Origin: Betaproteobacteria bacterium
GTDB lineage: Bacteria; Pseudomonadota; Gammaproteobacteria; Burkholderiales; SG8-39
Assembly: GCA_005884335.1 (NCBI GenBank)
Contig: VBCJ01000058.1
Coordinates: 1 to 6,608 of the forward strand
Direction: 5' to 3'
Length of the DNA: 6,608 nucleotides
Made by a program: the position numbers and the translations under genes. Positions 6,291-6,608 of this stretch are shown here, one piece after another. The first letter of the stretch is position 1. Each line of letters begins with the position of its first letter. The notes beneath the pieces were generated by a model. It was given only the letters and a program-made list of their open reading frames with translations, searched no databases and was not told the DNA's origin.

Positions 6291-6332
6291 ATGAACTGAA
6301 GACTATAGCGACTTGTACCGGATTCTGAAGTA
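6291..6332 (+). pseudogene. Relic of a spermidine synthase-like gene 3' end, copy 2
   Basis: Positions 6301-6332 match 5396-5427 of the intact tail at 30 of 32 bases, including 17 identical bases in a row (6307-6323). The frame reads T-E-D-Y-S-D-L-Y-R-I-L-K. The conserved Trp codon TGG is TGA, and the original stop TAG is TAC. From 6292 to 6330 all five differences fall at third codon positions, the mark of former protein-level constraint. It uses the same frame as copy 1 and begins 14 bases after copy 1 ends. The 3' part may supply the -35 region of the gabD promoter. Confidence 0.8.
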
Positions 6333-6353
6333 CCACACGGTTTGCTGTAGAAT
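6325..6353 (+). promoter_or_regulatory. Candidate gabD promoter
   Basis: TAGAAT (6348-6353) matches the -10 consensus at 5 of 6 positions, with CTGAAG (6325-6330) as a weak -35 at 17 bp. The -35 lies inside the second gene relic. A small GC-rich hairpin (GGCCG-CAT-CGGCC, 6366-6378) would sit in the leader. No CRP-like TGTGA-N6-TCACA site is visible nearby. Confidence 0.35.
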
Positions 6354-6404
6354 TTCCGCGTTCCGGGCCGCATCGGCCTTCTGAGTTTCCTATCGGAGCT
6401 TCCC

Positions 6405-6608
6405 ATGAACGATCCCAAGATTTCCGGCATCGCCGCCCTCAACCTCAAGGATCCCTCGCTCTTTCGCCAGCAGTGCTACATCGACGGAAGATGGGCCGAC
6501 GCCGACAGCGGCAAGTCGATTCCCGTCAACAACCCCGCCACCGGCGAAATCCTCGGAACCGTGCCCAACATGGGCGCGGCCGAAACGCGCCGCGCGATCG
6601 AGGCGGCG
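6405..6608 (+). CDS. gabD: Succinate-semialdehyde dehydrogenase GabD (N-terminal part, cut by window edge)
   Basis: GabD oxidises succinate semialdehyde to succinate with NAD(P)+, the last step of 4-aminobutyrate breakdown. Only 68 residues are in the window. After an extension of about 11 residues relative to E. coli GabD (MNDPKISGIAALNL), the sequence KDPSLFRQQCYIDGRWADAD, the VNNPATGEILGTVPNMGA block and ETRRAIEAA follow the GabD N-terminus closely. The catalytic Cys and Glu lie beyond the window, so another member of the aldehyde dehydrogenase superfamily cannot be fully excluded, although the LFRQQ start is typical of GabD. The ATG at 6405 has GGAG (6395-6398) six bases upstream. The gene faces away from the Crp/Fnr-type regulator, which may regulate it; polyamine or putrescine breakdown also passes through this enzyme, but a functional link to the synthase-like gene is speculation. 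Confidence 0.85.
   Translation, partial: MNDPKISGIAALNLKDPSLFRQQCYIDGRWADADSGKSIPVNNPATGEILGTVPNMGAAETRRAIEAA

Noticed and set aside
6127..6448. Small minus-strand open frames in the gap upstream of gabD
   Set aside because: They run antisense to the gene relics and gabD and have no ribosome binding site or recognisable product.

Overview
The window looks like a chromosomal segment of a GC-rich proteobacterium, most likely betaproteobacterial. The reasons are the yebC-ruvC-ruvA-ruvB gene order, the close match of RuvABC and GabD to proteobacterial proteins, and an SDR family that I recall mainly from Betaproteobacteria. The lineage call rests on recalled protein similarity, not on a search. 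I found no tRNA, rRNA, CRISPR array, insertion sequence or phage gene.

Layout. Positions 1-2398 on the minus strand hold a housekeeping unit read right to left: yebC (2398-1673), ruvC (1592-1059), ruvA (1062-481) and the first 152 codons of ruvB (457 to the window edge). RuvA and RuvB form the Holliday-junction branch-migration motor, RuvC is the resolvase, and YebC is a translation-associated or regulatory protein that often sits beside them. ruvC and ruvA overlap by 4 bp (ATGA). A short AT-rich divergent region (2399-2497) separates this unit from a plus-strand short-chain dehydrogenase (2498-3277, GTG start) whose usual catalytic Tyr and Lys are replaced by Ser and Arg.

A 105-bp imperfect palindromic repeat (3281-3385) fills the gap before a large plus-strand gene (3414-5428). 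That gene encodes a membrane protein fused to a spermidine-synthase-like domain and is broken by an apparent one-base deletion near 3771. It converges on a minus-strand Crp/Fnr-family regulator (6130-5456), which has a lower GC content than its neighbour.

The 274-bp gap between the regulator and the start of gabD (6405 to the window edge, succinate-semialdehyde dehydrogenase) holds two decayed copies of the 3' end of the spermidine-synthase-like gene (6238-6276 and 6291-6332). The regulator is therefore flanked by directly repeated tail sequences, which suggests past loss of one or more paralogous copies and/or insertion of the regulator. I see no convincing new multi-gene system. The most interesting signals are these tail relics, the frameshift and the atypical SDR active site.
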